Translations under genes and position numbers: made by a program | Shown: positions 25,734-35,752 of the stretch, piece by piece | How the letters are laid out: each line of letters opens with the position of its first letter | Numbering within the stretch: position 1 is the stretch's first letter | The notes under the pieces: generated by a model | Seen by the model: the letters and a program-made list of their open reading frames with translations, nothing else | Database searches by the model: none | Told to the model about the DNA's origin: nothing | Assembly (NCBI GenBank): GCA_023480735.1 | Contig: JAMCXB010000044.1 | Coordinates: forward strand, 59,111-123,110 | From: Bacteroidota bacterium | GTDB taxonomy: Bacteria > Bacteroidota > Ignavibacteria > Kryptoniales > JAKASW01 | DNA length: 64,000 bases | Direction of reading: 5' to 3'

Positions 25734-28700
25734 GTGAAACGGCCCTTCTTCTCAGCTTGAACACAAAATAGAGGACGATGAGCAGCCCGCCGGCAATCGA
25801 TCCGAATATCGCTATCAAGGCCGATGACCATAGGCTTGTCATATCGATCCCATATGACACCGTGCTCTCGAGAATGACAAGAGCCTTGTGCTGGCCGGGT
25901 GGCAGCACAATCCCGTAATGCTGTTCCTCCCGTGCAACTGAGAAACTTACCTCGTGATCGTCGATGAAGACAGCGTACGGAGGCTTCCCGAATGAGACGA
26001 TGCAACGTGCCGGAGAATCATAAGTGAACTCCACTCCTCGTTGAAATGTCCGCTCATTGAGGATGTTACAAGAAGCTGCTTCGATATGTGCCTGCATCAT
26101 TCCGCTCTGGAACGGATTCACGTCTGTTTTTACAATCTTAACGAAGTGTGCCCCGGCAGAGATGGCAAATGAGCCCGGTTTGAACGGGTAAACGATTTTG
26201 TCGTCAACCGATAACTCTTTGACATCATCACCGAACCTCAACGCAGTCGAATAAGGCGCGTTGATCTTGTATCCTCCGTTAACGACCTCGAATTCAGCCT
26301 GAGATGTAATGGCATATGGAAACTCTGCCACGTCTTGGGGCAGCGCCGTAGCTTCAGAATAAATTGTCATTCGCGGTGCAGCTTGAGCTGCCGAGTTCAC
26401 CATAAGGTAACTCTCGATGCCGGTCGGAATCAGCGTCGGGAACACACCGCCGTAGTTCGGCTGCCGGAAAGAAAGGATATTCAGGTCAATCATGAGGTCG
26501 GATGAGTCCGGTCCCAACAAATTTCTGTAAGTCCTGCCTATGGCGATGTATCTCCGCGGGTCGGTGTTCCAACTCGCTTCCGGGTCTTCTACCTGAAGAG
26601 CAAAGTCAAACCTGCTTCGCAACTTGACGATCTGATCGATATCGACTCCGATCGATGACCTGAGACCGGGATTCGTTTTCTGGTCAAGAACTGTCAGTAT
26701 AATTTGCGCGCCGGGTTTGCTTTCAAAAGCGTCGGTGGCCAACGACAGGAAATGCGCGGTCAGGTTGGTAACGAGGGACGCACGGAAGTCAACAAAATCC
26801 TTCCAGCTCTGCGGCGAGGTCTTGTAGTAATATGGAGAATTCTGCTGAAACAGACGAACTGGATCGAAGCCATATTTTTTCCTAAATAGGGCTCGCGCGC
26901 TTTTATGAAACGGCGTCAGGGCCTGAGGGTCTGCCGGTGCTCCCTCACCGCCAAAATAAATTTCGGCAATGTCTACTCCGTCCCAGTCATGCGATGTCAG
27001 GAATTTGTATGTCCAGTCGGAAGCCGCGCGCAGACAGGCTGTGTCGGTCAGTGCTACCGGATAGCGCCAGTCTTCCCGGACATCCTCGCCCTTGTAGTTT
27101 TTCTCATGCCACTGGGGATGATCGTCGTAGAATTTCTTGCTGATCTGCGGCGGCTCAATCCAGGCATAAACCTCAATGCCATATGCATGACAGAGCCTTA
27201 TCAATCTGTCATAGTCGTATGTATATGTCTTATATTCGTGCCACCCTGCAACATGGATCACCCGGATTCCTTTACCTGCCCATTCCTTCACTAGAGCTTC
27301 GATGCTCGTATTTCTGCGAAGACCGGGGTCAAAATACATTTCCAGATTGTCCCGCCGGAGAGTCGGGTACAGTTCAAGATAGGCCTTTATCCACTCAATC
27401 AAGTACGGGAATCGTGAGTAGCCGCCGTCGCTAACCGGATCGAACCTGGCACTTATGCATACGAATTTGCCTTTGCCGTAATTCCTTGCAATGGCCACAG
27501 GTGCGTCGTTCACATCGTTCTTGCATATAATTCTATCGTCCTCATTCACATCGATCCTGTGAACCGTCTCGAACGAGCTCCAACTCAGGAGCTCCTCTGG
27601 AAAGAGTTTGTCTCTGATCTTCTCGACTCTCATCACGTTCGGACTGAACTTGACGCCAAGGTCTTCGGCGACCGGATTCTTGGAGTCTGTAATCAGCCTG
27701 CCGCCGTCGGACACGAAATTCTGGACAACTTCATAGAGCGAATCGGGCAGGTTCTCCGCCGAGCTGTAAGGCACGATAATGAGGTTGTATTTCTTGAGAG
27801 AGCTGAGACTATCGGTGAAGAGCGTGTCAGTAGGAATTCCTACACTTCTCAATGCCGTCACGAACGACGCCTCGTCCAATCTCGCACCCCCCGTCGCGGT
27901 CGAATCCCACAAAACAGCCGCTACTGCCGGGGTTATGGTCTCTTTCCGGGGAAAGAGTCCTCTCCAGAAATTTGTCATACTGATTCCCACCTTATCGAAA
28001 AAAGTCAGCTCTTTCTCATGGTATTCAATTGGTTCGGCCGCATAAATCCATCCGGGCTTAAGATCCAGATCCCGCGATACTACAGCCGTTATTCGATGCG
28101 GAGTAATCTCCTTCTTCACTCTTTCGGTCTTCTGATTCAAATAGACTTCTTTCAGGTATTGATCTTCAATCGAAAGCTTCACGGATCCTTTGCCGGTTAC
28201 AATCGCCCTGTCTGGAAGCGTAACTGTGTTGTTTCCGTCGCGAAGGTTAATGTAAGTGTATCCAAGCGCCTTGACTCCCTCGACAATTTCCTTAAGCAAA
28301 TCGATTGGCATAAATGGGTGGAAGAATGCGGTTGCATAGCCGTCACGCACATACAGATTCACCTTGGCCGCCTCAAGAATATCACGCACGGCCTGCTCTT
28401 CTTCCTGGCGGGAGCCTAACGGGACGTAGCCGAGATTTTCGGGGACAATCTTTTCGCCATAGATGTCATGTCTGATGACGTATGGGAAAAACTGGCTGTA
28501 ATTCAGATCGTTGAGCATGATTCGCTGTTCTACGGCGGTCGAGAATACCTTGGAGATTGCGGCATAATCCAACTCCGAGGCGCCATAATGTGGAGTCTCC
28601 CATGCGATGGGATATACGCCGTTTCGCATGAGTTCCTCGACTCCGGTCTCCAGTTTTTGCTGAACATATGTGGCGTTGTCGTTAGCTATCGGTTTATTCG

Positions 28701-29676
28701 CGGCCCCATCCCATAATTCATAATCATTATCCGTCACTCCATGATACTGATGGGTTACGCCGTGCATGACGATCGTCCCACCATGCTCTTCCGCATATCG
28801 CAACGCATCCACCATGTCAGGCTTGTCGGAAAGTGAAATGCGGACGTTATTCGCCGGGTCGACGTAGAACGGGACCACTGCGACGAGGAATGGGACATGC
28901 TCGCTGTACAGCAGGTCTGTTATCTTCCTGATGCTGTTGGGGTCTTCTGTAGGATCGACGTCCTCTATACGAATTAACGCGGCATGGAATTCCTTATGAG
29001 GTTGATTCAGAATTTCGTGCAGTTTCTCGGCAAAGAACAGGTACCTGTCGGTCGGACTGACGTAAGAAAACGGGGAATCGCCGAATACATAGAGGTTACC
29101 GGTGTGAATGGCGTAGGGCGAAACGATGTGATGCGGTGCGATGGCATCGGCCAGAACCTGTACTTTGCTTCGGTCGGTAATCGAAAGCATCGTCAGGTAC
29201 TCATCACCCTTTGTGAACCTGACATTCTTGTCCAGGGCGAGGACGGCATCATACCCGGCGGTGGAGTCGTACCCCTCCGGCACAAATCCGTACTTTTGTT
29301 CCAGATTGTGCCTTGCGTTTAACGCGATGAGACCCGTATTAAGCCAGACGAGTGTCCCCCTGAAATTGTACGCGTCGTCAAGAAACCGGGCAGGAGGCTG
29401 GCACGTGTTCGTAAAGCCGGTGAAGAAGACGTAGTCATAATTATTACATTCGCCGGCCTTGTAGTTATCTGCAGCAACGATAGTCTTTTGCAGCTCGAAA
29501 TGACCGAGAAGTTCAAGCAACTGAAGGGCATCGCCTTTTGCAGGATTTACCTGGATGTCATTTCCTTCATAGACAATCAGCGCACGGGCGCCCTGACCCT
29601 GCACTGCGACTTTGGGGCCGGCGAGAGCCTCCCCAGCAATGAGCGCAATGATCACCAAAAACAGTTTTCTTATCAT
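25726..29676 (-). CDS. Exported multidomain polysaccharide-processing protein: DUF2334 deacetylase-like, GATase-like and glycosidase-like barrel
   Basis: The product has 1,316 residues from the ATG at 29676 (MIRKLFLVIIALIAGEALAG, a signal peptide); numbers below count from an in-frame GTG four codons upstream. Residues about 235-490 form a DUF2334 polysaccharide-deacetylase-like domain with IRIEDVDPTED (240-250), MHGVTHQYHG (308-317), ETPHYGAS (364-371) and FFHPF. Residues about 585-770 resemble a glutamine-amidotransferase-like fold found in beta-galactosidases (LIIVPYSSAENLPD, FVSDGGRLITD). Residues about 775-1090 look like a TIM-barrel glycosidase of the GHL10 kind (YFDPGLRRNTSIEALVKEWA, IEVYAWIEPPQ, WDGVDIAEIYFGGEG). 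A C-terminal helix (1287-1311) followed by KLRRR anchors it to the inner membrane with the domains outside. Overlap with the GT2 gene makes this a dedicated partner. Domain order is unusual; activity is inferred. Confidence 0.8.
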   Translation of the reverse strand: MIRKLFLVIIALIAGEALAGPKVAVQGQGARALIVYEGNDIQVNPAKGDALQLLELLGHFELQKTIVAADNYKAGECNNYDYVFFTGFTNTCQPPARFLDDAYNFRGTLVWLNTGLIALNARHNLEQKYGFVPEGYDSTAGYDAVLALDKNVRFTKGDEYLTMLSITDRSKVQVLADAIAPHHIVSPYAIHTGNLYVFGDSPFSYVSPTDRYLFFAEKLHEILNQPHKEFHAALIRIEDVDPTEDPNSIRKITDLLYSEHVPFLVAVVPFYVDPANNVRISLSDKPDMVDALRYAEEHGGTIVMHGVTHQYHGVTDNDYELWDGAANKPIANDNATYVQQKLETGVEELMRNGVYPIAWETPHYGASELDYAAISKVFSTAVEQRIMLNDLNYSQFFPYVIRHDIYGEKIVPENLGYVPLGSRQEEEQAVRDILEAAKVNLYVRDGYATAFFHPFMPIDLLKEIVEGVKALGYTYINLRDGNNTVTLPDRAIVTGKGSVKLSIEDQYLKEVYLNQKTERVKKEITPHRITAVVSRDLDLKPGWIYAAEPIEYHEKELTFFDKVGISMTNFWRGLFPRKETITPAVAAVLWDSTATGGARLDEASFVTALRSVGIPTDTLFTDSLSSLKKYNLIIVPYSSAENLPDSLYEVVQNFVSDGGRLITDSKNPVAEDLGVKFSPNVMRVEKIRDKLFPEELLSWSSFETVHRIDVNEDDRIICKNDVNDAPVAIARNYGKGKFVCISARFDPVSDGGYSRFPYLIEWIKAYLELYPTLRRDNLEMYFDPGLRRNTSIEALVKEWAGKGIRVIHVAGWHEYKTYTYDYDRLIRLCHAYGIEVYAWIEPPQISKKFYDDHPQWHEKNYKGEDVREDWRYPVALTDTACLRAASDWTYKFLTSHDWDGVDIAEIYFGGEGAPADPQALTPFHKSARALFRKKYGFDPVRLFQQNSPYYYKTSPQSWKDFVDFRASLVTNLTAHFLSLATDAFESKPGAQIILTVLDQKTNPGLRSSIGVDIDQIVKLRSRFDFALQVEDPEASWNTDPRRYIAIGRTYRNLLGPDSSDLMIDLNILSFRQPNYGGVFPTLIPTGIESYLMVNSAAQAAPRMTIYSEATALPQDVAEFPYAITSQAEFEVVNGGYKINAPYSTALRFGDDVKELSVDDKIVYPFKPGSFAISAGAHFVKIVKTDVNPFQSGMMQAHIEAASCNILNERTFQRGVEFTYDSPARCIVSFGKPPYAVFIDDHEVSFSVAREEQHYGIVLPPGQHKALVILESTVSYGIDMTSLWSSALIAIFGSIAGGLLIVLYFVFKLRRRAVSHV

Positions 29677-29816
29677 CGTAATAGCCACATTAGGTAAGCG
29701 ATCTATTAATTGAAGCGAGAGGTGTGTTCCGGACAGGTGATGTCGTAGTCCTCAAAAGCCCTGTAAAAGGACCGATTTACCCGCAATACGTCCTCCAGAT
29801 CGGTTTCCACCGAATC

Positions 29817-30785
29817 TTATCCTTTACCGTCCCAGTTGTTGTATTTCTCGTAGGCGTCAATGATGTCTTTTACCAACTTGTGCCTGACGACATCGCTCTT
29901 TTCCAGGTAAACAAAGCTGATCCCCTCTACGCCCTTAAGGACCTTCTGAATTTCAACCAGCCCGCTCAGGCTCTTCTGAGGTAAATCTATCTGGGTAATA
30001 TCACCGGTAATGATTGCCTTGGAGTTGACGCCAAGCCGGGTTAAGAACATTTTCATTTGCATCGCAGACGCATTTTGCGCCTCGTCAAGTATTACAAATG
30101 CGTTGCCAAGCGTGCGCCCTCTCATGTATGCGAGCGGCGCAATCTCTATCGTGTTTTTTTCGACATAGAGTTTCAACTTGTCCTGTGGAAGCATGTCATC
30201 GAGCGCGTCATAAAGAGGACGCAGGTACGGTATGACCTTCTCCTTCAAATCACCCGGCAGAAAGCCGAGACTCTCCCCTGCTTCGACTGCGGGACGTGTC
30301 AGCACGATCTTTTGAACTTCCCGGTTCCTCAGAGCCGCGACTGCCATTGCAACCGCGAGATACGTTTTTCCCGTCCCTGCCGGGCCGACAGCAAAGACAA
30401 CGTCGTTCTTCTCGACGGCTCTGACAAAATGGCGCTGCCCCGGGGTCTTAGGCTTTATCAGGTCGTTCTTTGCAGAAAGCACGACTATATCTTTTGAATC
30501 CGAGGCTCCGGACTTCGAGCTTTCACCGGAAACCAGCTCGACTACGGTAAGAACGTCATCGGTATTCAACACTCCGGTCTTATCCAGAACGTACATAAGT
30601 TCCTTGAATACCTTTTCTACCCGCTTGGTCTCTTCCTCTTCCCCCTTGATCAGTATGCTGTCGCCGCGAACGACGATGTTAGCATCAAATCTGTCCGAGA
30701 TAATTTGGAGATTTGAATCGTTGAGACCGAGCAGGGAGAGAGCATCAACTCCGGATATTCGTATGCGTTTCTCTACAACTTCCAT
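29817..30785 (-). CDS. phoH: PhoH-like ATPase
   Basis: The 322-residue protein has an N-terminal KH-like region (about 1-100, ISGVDALSLLGLNDSNLQII) and a P-loop ATPase domain with Walker A GPAGTGKT, KIVLTRPAVEAGESLGFLPG, and Walker B AFVILDEAQNASAMQMKMFL. It ends VRHKLVKDIIDAYEKY. PhoH2-type proteins act on RNA, but the role of this common form is not settled; it often sits beside ybeY, which is not present here. Length is normal (320-350). The 128 bp downstream, before the DUF2334 gene, hold nothing recognisable. Confidence 0.92.
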   Translation of the reverse strand: MEVVEKRIRISGVDALSLLGLNDSNLQIISDRFDANIVVRGDSILIKGEEEETKRVEKVFKELMYVLDKTGVLNTDDVLTVVELVSGESSKSGASDSKDIVVLSAKNDLIKPKTPGQRHFVRAVEKNDVVFAVGPAGTGKTYLAVAMAVAALRNREVQKIVLTRPAVEAGESLGFLPGDLKEKVIPYLRPLYDALDDMLPQDKLKLYVEKNTIEIAPLAYMRGRTLGNAFVILDEAQNASAMQMKMFLTRLGVNSKAIITGDITQIDLPQKSLSGLVEIQKVLKGVEGISFVYLEKSDVVRHKLVKDIIDAYEKYNNWDGKG

Positions 30786-30814
30786 GCTCTTCAGGAGGAA
30801 TCTCGTTGGGGGGG

Positions 30815-30861
30815 AAACAAAAAGCGCTCCTTCTCAATCAAGACAGAGTTAGGAGCGCTTT
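30815..30861 (-). terminator. Rho-independent terminator after the LysM gene
   Basis: On the minus strand AAAGCGCTCCT (30861-30851) pairs with AGGAGCGCTTT (30831-30821), and the transcript continues TTGTTTCCCC after the T-rich arm. It lies 30 bp after the LysM gene stop and before phoH, so it separates the two. Confidence 0.75.
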
Positions 30862-30891
30862 CAAAAACAAACAGACTTATCGTGTAAATCC

Positions 30892-31677
30892 TTACTTAGA
30901 AGGCTTAACTGTACTGGACGGGGCTGCGCTTTGGCCCATCATGCGTGCCTTCCTTGCATAATAAGCTCTCGCTGCCGCCTTCTCTTCCCGATTAAGAGGT
31001 CCATTCTCCGGTACCTTCAAGACCTCCTTCGGATAAATCAAATCAGGGTTCTTAATCTTGTCGCGATTAGCAACATAAATCTTCGGCCATCTCCAGGGAT
31101 TGTCATAAATGGTCTTCTTCTTCGCAATGTTCCACAGGCAATCTCTGTTTCGCGCCCAAGTGCCTACGGTGTAGGTCATAGCCGACGAGCACTTCGCAAT
31201 TCTGGCCTTGAGTTGCGCATAGTCATTTTCCAGCGACTGCACCCTGTCATAGAATTCTACCGCAAGAGCAAGACGGCTTGCCTTCACGGAATCTATCTGT
31301 GGGCCCAGCGCTTCGACATCAGCACGGTGTGCACACAGATCCTGATCTGACATCTTCATATAATTGTCAACTTCTCCGGACAAAGTCTTGAGCGTCTGAT
31401 CGAACGCTTGCATTCCGGCCTCGGTAGTATGAAGCATGTTCAGATAATTCTGCATCTCAGACTGATATTGCTGATCGAGACCAGCCAACTCGCTCTTCAA
31501 ATTTGCGATATCTGTGTTGAGCTGGTTTAAGACGTTCTTCAATGAATCGCGTTGAGCAGTATACATCGTAATCTGCTGCTGCCATTCATCGTATTTCATC
31601 TTTTCCTCTTGTGCAGAAGCCACAGAGGAAACCGCGAAAACCATCGCGATCACTAGCAGTAAGGATAATTTCTTCAT
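30892..31677 (-). CDS. Exported coiled-coil protein with LysM domain
   Basis: The 261-residue product has a signal peptide (MKKLSLLLVIAMVFAVSSVASA), a long coiled coil (about 30-165; ITMYTAQRDSLKNVLNQLNT and similar), a LysM-type domain (about 168-226; YTVGTWARNRDCLWNIAKKK, IYVANRDKI, LIYPKEVLKVPE) and a basic tail. LysM binds peptidoglycan, so it probably sits in the periplasm against the wall. Insertion of NRDCLWNIA in place of DTLWGIA is a mild deviation. It follows the small coiled-coil lipoprotein gene by 13 bp; both are probably made from the promoter at 32006-32034 as an envelope-tethering pair. Confidence 0.85.
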   Translation of the reverse strand: MKKLSLLLVIAMVFAVSSVASAQEEKMKYDEWQQQITMYTAQRDSLKNVLNQLNTDIANLKSELAGLDQQYQSEMQNYLNMLHTTEAGMQAFDQTLKTLSGEVDNYMKMSDQDLCAHRADVEALGPQIDSVKASRLALAVEFYDRVQSLENDYAQLKARIAKCSSAMTYTVGTWARNRDCLWNIAKKKTIYDNPWRWPKIYVANRDKIKNPDLIYPKEVLKVPENGPLNREEKAAARAYYARKARMMGQSAAPSSTVKPSK

Positions 31678-31690
31678 CTATGGCTCCTTC

Positions 31691-31972
31691 TCAGTTTGAA
31701 GTAGGACTATCTTGGTTGTTTTCCTGCAATTTCTGCTGCAGGAACTGCTCATTACTCTTCAACTTATTGACTTGATCTTTCTTTTCTGCAACTTGCTTCT
31801 GCAGATCAGCCTTCTGCTGTTCGGCTGTCTTAATCTGTTGCTGGAGTGTTGCTACTTCGTTCTTTAGGTCAGCTAACTGCTGCATCTGACTCTTATCAGC
31901 ATACTTGGTACATCCAGCAAGCAAAATTGACGCAACTATGAGGCTCAGGATTGCACCCGGCAATTTTCTCAT
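31691..31972 (-). CDS. Small coiled-coil lipoprotein (Lpp-like)
   Basis: The 93-residue product starts MRKLPGAILSLIVASILLAGC with lipobox LAGC at residue 21. The mature protein is a nearly continuous heptad coiled coil (MQQLADLKNEVATLQQQI, QKADLQKQVAEKKDQVNKLK) ending in a polar tail without the terminal lysine of E. coli Lpp. It resembles Braun-type lipoproteins in design but homology is not claimed. AAAGGAGG precedes the ATG. It is the first gene of a two-gene unit with the LysM protein. Confidence 0.8.
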   Translation of the reverse strand: MRKLPGAILSLIVASILLAGCTKYADKSQMQQLADLKNEVATLQQQIKTAEQQKADLQKQVAEKKDQVNKLKSNEQFLQQKLQENNQDSPTSN

Positions 31973-32005
31973 TTTCTACCTCCTTTGCATATTTTCATCG
32001 GTTTA

Positions 32006-32034
32006 AGTTTAATGGAATCATGCGTTTTTGTCAA
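32006..32034 (-). promoter_or_regulatory. Sigma70-type promoter for the lipoprotein-LysM pair
   Basis: On the minus strand TTGACA (32034-32029) and TAAACT (32011-32006) are 17 bp apart, 34 bp upstream of the lipoprotein ATG. The argG gene departs in the other direction from the same 158-bp interval. Confidence 0.65.
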
Positions 32035-32130
32035 GCATTTAAGATTAAAAATGTCTTAATTTTTTTTCACCAGCGGTACAAATTCATCCTCCTATTTAGT
32101 AAATTTCATTCCTAAAACAGGAGAAATGAA

Positions 32131-33345
32131 TTGCCAAGAGTAAAAAAAGTGGTGCTCGCCTATTCAGGCGGATTGGATACATCGATTATTATTCCGTACC
32201 TCAAAGAGACTTACAATTGTCAGGTCATTGCCTTTGCAGCCAACATCGGACAAGGAGATGAAGAGTTGTCAGGGTTGGACCAAAAAGCGAAGAAGACCGG
32301 CGCCGATAAATTTTACCTGCTCGACCTGAGAAAAGAGTTTGTCGAGGGGTTCCTGTTCAAAATCATAAAAGCCAACGCTGTATATGAAAGGAAATACCTT
32401 CTCGGCACCTCCATCGCAAGGCCGCTGATTGCAAAATACCAGGCGAAGATTGCCAGACAGGAAGGCGCAGATGCATTGGCTCACGGCTGTACCGGAAAAG
32501 GAAACGACCAGGTCAGGTTTGAACTAACCTACAAAGTCTTTGCACCGGGTTTGAATGTTATTGCCCCATGGAGGGAATGGTCCATCCGCTCGCGCGAGGA
32601 TGCTATAAAGTATGCCGAGGAACACAGGGTTCCCATAAAGGCGACTTTGAAGAAAATATATAGCAGGGATGGAAACCTGTGGCACTTAAGTCATGAAGGC
32701 GGCGATCTCGAGGATCCGTGGAATGAGCCAAAGGCTGACATGTTCGTTCGAACGAAATCTCCAGAAAGTGCTCCAAATAAGGCGACTTACGTAGAGATCG
32801 AATTTCAAAAAGGCGTACCGGTTGCTTTGAACGGCAAGAAATTGGACAGCTTCAGGCTTCTGGAGAAGCTCAATGAAATCGGCGCCGCGAATGCGATTGG
32901 AAGGACCGACCTCGTGGAGAACAGACTCGTCGGGATGAAATCGAGAGGGGTCTACGAAACACCGGGCGGTGAAATCCTCTATGCTGCACATAACGAGCTC
33001 GAACAAATCGTGCTGGATAAGGACACGCTTCACTACAAGGACATCGTCGCTCAACGATATGCCGAGTTAGTCTATAACGGGCAGTGGTACACTCCTTTGC
33101 GCGAAGCCATAGATGCATTTATGGACACCACCCAGCGTTACGTTACAGGAACGGTGCGCCTCAAGCTCTACAAGGGCAACGTGATTTCAGCCGGCAGAAA
33201 GAGCCCGCACTCGCTCTACCAGGAGAAGCTCGCTACATTCTCACAGGACGAAGTATACGACCAGAGAAAAGCCGAGGGTTTCATAGATCTGTTCGGCCTG
33301 TCGATGAAAGTAAACTCTGAGGTTCATGGAAAGCCAAAAGAATGA
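32131..33345 (+). CDS. argG: Argininosuccinate synthase
   Basis: ArgG joins citrulline and aspartate with ATP. The 404-residue enzyme begins at a TTG (32131), [20 protein letters not shown], with AGGAG eight bases before; the nearby ATG at 32126 is out of frame and closes after five codons. Seen motifs: AYSGGLDTS (ATP PP-loop), [27 protein letters not shown] and the C-terminal [23 protein letters not shown]. Length is standard. The stop overlaps the next start (ATGA), making argG, a class IV aminotransferase and argH one unit. No ARG box was recognised. Confidence 0.95.
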   Translation: MPRVKKVVLAYSGGLDTSIIIPYLKETYNCQVIAFAANIGQGDEELSGLDQKAKKTGADKFYLLDLRKEFVEGFLFKIIKANAVYERKYLLGTSIARPLIAKYQAKIARQEGADALAHGCTGKGNDQVRFELTYKVFAPGLNVIAPWREWSIRSREDAIKYAEEHRVPIKATLKKIYSRDGNLWHLSHEGGDLEDPWNEPKADMFVRTKSPESAPNKATYVEIEFQKGVPVALNGKKLDSFRLLEKLNEIGAANAIGRTDLVENRLVGMKSRGVYETPGGEILYAAHNELEQIVLDKDTLHYKDIVAQRYAELVYNGQWYTPLREAIDAFMDTTQRYVTGTVRLKLYKGNVISAGRKSPHSLYQEKLATFSQDEVYDQRKAEGFIDLFGLSMKVNSEVHGKPKE

Positions 33346-34331
33346 ATCTCGAAATCCGTGAGATAGGTCTCCCGGAAGCGCAGGAGAAAACCGCGCATGA
33401 GAAAGAGTTCTACCTCTTCTATTCTACTTATCTCGGTGGATTTACGCGTGATCGTCTATTGATGACAATTCCGATAGACGATCATATCTTCCACCGCGGC
33501 GACGGAGTATTCGACGACGCCTTGTGCATCAACGGGAATTACTATCTGCTGAACGAGCACATAGATCGCTTCTTCTTCTCGGCAAATGCGATCAGGATAA
33601 CAATACCTTTTTCCAGAGTCGAGCTGAAGCGGCTTCTTATTAAGCTCGGAATTCTTTCGGGCAAAAAGGACTTCCTGGCAAGATTCTTTCTCTCCAGGGG
33701 ACACGGCAGCATGAGCGTTTTTCCGCACGAAGTCAATTCGCCAAATCTTTATGTCCTCATCGATAGAGTTCCTCCACTGCAGGATCGGTACTACAGCGAA
33801 GGAATGACAGCCGTTACGAGCCCTACGCCGATGCGCCCGCCGGTTTCCCCACAGGTGAAATCCGTGGATTACCTGTCCAACGCCCTAATGGAACTGTCGG
33901 CCCGGAACAGTGGCGCCGATGCCGCAATAGCCCTTGACGCAAGCGGAAACATCACTGAGGGTTCAAACAAGAACGTTGCGATTGTCGACGGGGACGGGGT
34001 TTTTCGATTCCCTCCCCCGGAAAAGATCCTCCGCGGAACTACCCTCATGCGCGCACTTGAGCTTGTTGAGAACCTCAGGAAGAAGGGAATCATTACAGAC
34101 ATACGAAGCGGCGATATTCCCATCATCGAGGCGTACAATGCAAAGGAAATACTCCTCTTCAGTACTTCGCTCTTCGTTGCTCCTGTTGTGAAGTATGACG
34201 GACAAATTGTAGGCGACGGGAAACCCGGAAGCGTCTGGAAAAGCCTTTATCAGCTCTTCGAAAAGGATGTCAAACCAAATAAGAAGTCTTCTGTTTTTCG
34301 GGGCAGAGGAGTTCTAACACCACTGAGGTAA
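33342..34331 (+). CDS. Fold-type IV PLP aminotransferase (branched-chain/D-amino-acid transaminase-like)
   Basis: The 329-residue protein contains the class IV layout: [20 protein letters not shown] near residue 50, [16 protein letters not shown], the likely PLP lysine in [20 protein letters not shown], and [21 protein letters not shown]. These features do not separate branched-chain aminotransferase, D-alanine transaminase and aminodeoxychorismate lyase. It is translationally coupled to argG upstream and lies nine bases before argH, an unusual place for this family. A link to ornithine or arginine metabolism is suggested by context only; acetylornithine aminotransferases belong to a different PLP fold. 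Confidence 0.82.
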   Translation: MNLEIREIGLPEAQEKTAHEKEFYLFYSTYLGGFTRDRLLMTIPIDDHIFHRGDGVFDDALCINGNYYLLNEHIDRFFFSANAIRITIPFSRVELKRLLIKLGILSGKKDFLARFFLSRGHGSMSVFPHEVNSPNLYVLIDRVPPLQDRYYSEGMTAVTSPTPMRPPVSPQVKSVDYLSNALMELSARNSGADAAIALDASGNITEGSNKNVAIVDGDGVFRFPPPEKILRGTTLMRALELVENLRKKGIITDIRSGDIPIIEAYNAKEILLFSTSLFVAPVVKYDGQIVGDGKPGSVWKSLYQLFEKDVKPNKKSSVFRGRGVLTPLR

Positions 34332-34339
34332 TTTCTAAT

Positions 34340-35713
34340 ATGCCAAAACTCTGGGGAGGAAGATTTGCGAAGAATGCGTCGAAACTGATGGAAGAGTTCA
34401 ATGACTCCCTTCCCTTCGACAAAAGGCTTTGGAAGGAAGAACTGCAGGCAAGCGACGCCTACTCGGTGGCCCTTGGGAAGGCAGGAATTTTCTCGAAAAC
34501 TGAGCTGGCAAGGATTCGCAAGGCATTTCGGGAAATCGAGAAGGAATTTGCCCAGGGTAAATTCAAATTCAAACCTGCCGATGAGGACATACATACGGCG
34601 ATCGAACGACGATTGGTGGAAAAAGTTGGCGAGACAGGAAAAAGGATCCATACGGGGAGGAGCCGAAACGAGCAGGTCGCCACTGACGAACGGATCTATC
34701 TCAAGAAAGTTGATCCGGAAATCGGCCTGCTGATACGTGAGCTCCAAAAATCGGTAGTCGATCTGGCCGAGAAGACAGCAGACGATATAATCCCCTCTTA
34801 TACGCACATGCAGCAGGCCCAGCTCGTAAGACTCGGACACTACTTCATGTCGCTGTTCTTCATGCTTGAAACCGACTATGGCCGCTTTGACGATCTACTG
34901 AAGAGGATAGACATTCTTCCGCTCGGATCAGGAGCGGTTGCAGGCTCAACGCTCCGGCTCGACCGGGACGTCCTCAAACGGGAGCTCGGATTTAAGGAAT
35001 TGTCTGCAAACAGCATTGCGGCCGTAAGCGACAGAGATTTTATGAATGAATTTCTTTTTGCTGCCGCACAGACCCTCATCCACCTAAGCAGATTTGCCGA
35101 AGATCTGATAGTCTGGAGTTCCACGGAGTTCGCATTCGTCGAGTTGGACGACATGTACTCGACAGGAAGCAGCATGATGCCTCAGAAGAAGAATCCGGAT
35201 TCGCTCGAACTCGTGAGAGGAAAAGTATCGCGAACAATTGCGAATCTGACAGCGCTCCTGACATTGCAGAAAGGATTGCCGCTGACCTATTCTAAAGACC
35301 TCCAAGAAGACAAAGAGCCGCTCTTCGATTCGGTCGACACACTGTCTACCACATTGAGAGTTTTCACCGGCGTCATCTCGACTCTTAAGATTAACAGCAG
35401 AAATTTGCTCAGAAACACGGATGACTCCATTTATGCGACAGATATAGCCGATTATCTGGTTGAACGAGGAGTGCCATTTCGCGATGCTCACGGAATCGTA
35501 GGCAGGCTCGTCCTGACCGGAATCAACAAGGGTAAGAGGCTGAGAGATTTCGGTACCGATGAATTAAAAGAGATATCCACGCTTTTCAATGAAGAGTACT
35601 ACAAAATTTTCGACCCGGTGCGGTCGGTCGAACGACACGACAACTATGGCGGAACGAGCCGCAAAGGACTAAAGAAGCAGATAGAGCTTGCCGGAAAAAT
35701 TCTGTCAAGATAA
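34340..35713 (+). CDS. argH: Argininosuccinate lyase
   Basis: ArgH splits argininosuccinate into arginine and fumarate. The 457-residue enzyme has MPKLWGGRFAKNASKLMEEF, EDIHTAIERRLVEKVG, HTGRSRNEQVATD, the histidine in SYTHMQQAQLV, and the family signature GSSMMPQKKNPDSLELVRGK carrying the catalytic serine loop. Length is typical. It is the third gene of the argG run; the remaining arginine genes are not nearby. Confidence 0.96.
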   Translation: MPKLWGGRFAKNASKLMEEFNDSLPFDKRLWKEELQASDAYSVALGKAGIFSKTELARIRKAFREIEKEFAQGKFKFKPADEDIHTAIERRLVEKVGETGKRIHTGRSRNEQVATDERIYLKKVDPEIGLLIRELQKSVVDLAEKTADDIIPSYTHMQQAQLVRLGHYFMSLFFMLETDYGRFDDLLKRIDILPLGSGAVAGSTLRLDRDVLKRELGFKELSANSIAAVSDRDFMNEFLFAAAQTLIHLSRFAEDLIVWSSTEFAFVELDDMYSTGSSMMPQKKNPDSLELVRGKVSRTIANLTALLTLQKGLPLTYSKDLQEDKEPLFDSVDTLSTTLRVFTGVISTLKINSRNLLRNTDDSIYATDIADYLVERGVPFRDAHGIVGRLVLTGINKGKRLRDFGTDELKEISTLFNEEYYKIFDPVRSVERHDNYGGTSRKGLKKQIELAGKILSR

Positions 35714-35752
35714 AATTGAGTCCCGGGCCCGCTCTGGACTTTTGGAACGGAA

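Noticed and set aside
32037..32075. Possible terminator before argG (TTAAGA...TCTTAA followed by T-run)
   Set aside because: The stem is only six AT pairs, and no plus-strand gene precedes it within 8 kb.
32126..32145. ATG start for argG at 32126
   Set aside because: This ATG is out of frame and stops after five codons. The TTG at 32131 has the correct frame and spacing to AGGAG.
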